Part shown: positions 5,563-5,859 of the stretch, piece by piece
Numbering within the stretch: the stretch's first letter is position 1
How the letters are laid out: each line of letters opens with the position of its first letter
From: Polyangiaceae bacterium
Lineage (GTDB): Bacteria; Myxococcota_A; Polyangia; Polyangiales; Polyangiaceae
NCBI GenBank assembly: GCA_025934595.1
Contig: JAICXU010000238.1
Coordinates: 1 to 5,859, forward strand
Reading direction: 5' to 3'
DNA length: 5,859 nt
Position numbers and translations under genes: made by a program
The notes under the pieces: generated by a model
The model's input: the letters and a program-made list of their open reading frames with translations, nothing else
What the model was told of the DNA's origin: nothing
The model's database searches: none

Positions 5563-5859
5563 CTATTCGGAAAGCTTCGGAGTCGTCGGGAAGCTGAAAC
5601 CGAGCGAAATCGTCATCATCTGATTGAACTTGAACGTGCGGTCCTGGCTGTCGACTTTCTGGTCCGGAGTGTCGCCGTTGTTGCCGGCGCCACGTGAGTC
5701 GAAGCCAGCGCGGTTCCACGCGAAGGGGAGCGCGCGATATTCGACGCCGAGCGAGAGGAAGTTCGTCATGTAGAAGTTGAGACCGATGCCGAACGTCGGC
5801 GCGATGGCCGTGCGCGACGCGAGGTCGAACGAGGCCGGATCGGTGCAGGTCTTCTGACC
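5563..5859 (-). CDS. Outer-membrane beta-barrel protein, C-terminal 98 residues (partial)
   Basis: The frame is open from the right window edge to a TAG at 5565-5563, so only the C-terminus is seen. It shows alternating hydrophobic/polar strands typical of an outer-membrane barrel: IAPTFGIGLNFYM, then FLSLGVEYRALPF, a long polar loop rich in Asn, Asp and Gly (WNRAGFDSRGAGNNGDT...), and a last strand MMTISLGFSFP followed by a short tail. The internal Met at 5769 is not the real start, because the coding sequence continues upstream with the same strand pattern. It resembles the C-terminal part of the myxobacterial outer-membrane barrel family (TIGR04565-like, from memory). The protein would sit in the outer membrane, inserted by the Bam machinery. 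Substrate or role cannot be judged from the fragment. It is convergent with the HEAT-repeat gene. Confidence 0.85.
   Translation of the reverse strand, partial: GQKTCTDPASFDLASRTAIAPTFGIGLNFYMTNFLSLGVEYRALPFAWNRAGFDSRGAGNNGDTPDQKVDSQDRTFKFNQMMTISLGFSFPTTPKLSE

Noticed and set aside
5563..5769. Separate 68-residue small protein starting at 5769.
   Set aside because: The frame continues open to the window edge with the same beta-strand pattern, so this Met is internal to a larger barrel protein.
1..5859. Search for CRISPR arrays, insertion sequences, long direct repeats, toxin-antitoxin or phage genes.
   Set aside because: None was seen. Repeats are limited to short inverted and tandem motifs listed above, and no transposase, integrase or defence motif appears in any frame.

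Overview
The window looks like ordinary chromosomal DNA from a GC-rich deltaproteobacterium-type organism, most likely a myxobacterium (Myxococcota, perhaps Polyangiales). This is judged from four things: a large Cys-rich secreted lipoprotein with a 'GTQTC-NGVWGPC' type motif, a C-terminal outer-membrane beta-barrel fragment, a two-gene HAMP/HEAT module that I associate with myxobacteria, and GC-rich codon use throughout. No taxonomic marker long enough to prove this is present.

Layout, left to right. (1) 1-57, minus strand: the 5' three-quarters of a tRNA-His(GUG), cut by the window edge, with a plausible sigma-70 promoter at 71-99. (2) 107-141: a probable intrinsic terminator for the gene upstream of it on the minus strand. 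(3) 152-1765, minus: a 537-residue Cys-rich putative lipoprotein. (4) 1766-2122: a 357-base non-coding stretch. (5) 2123-3103, minus: a class II histone-deacetylase-family zinc amidohydrolase with all catalytic residues intact. (6) 3104-3238: a divergent intergenic region. (7) 3239-4690, plus: a membrane sensor-like protein (TM, Cache-like extracytoplasmic part, TM, HAMP) that ends in a non-enzymatic C-terminal domain. (8) 4714-5484, plus, 23 bases downstream: a cytosolic HEAT-repeat protein, almost certainly co-transcribed with the previous gene. (9) 5485-5562: a convergent intergenic region with strong inverted repeats, probably a bidirectional terminator. (10) 5563-5859, minus: the C-terminal 98 residues of an outer-membrane beta-barrel protein that runs off the right edge.

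The most interesting unit is the pair at 3239-5484. It has the architecture of a transmembrane receptor (extracytoplasmic sensing, HAMP signal conversion) but no kinase, cyclase, GGDEF or chemoreceptor output. Its operon partner is a HEAT-repeat scaffold with no enzymatic motif. This would fit an uncharacterised envelope-to-cytoplasm relay or structural system. I see no mobile element, CRISPR array, phage gene or defence island, and the rest of the window is fairly conventional.
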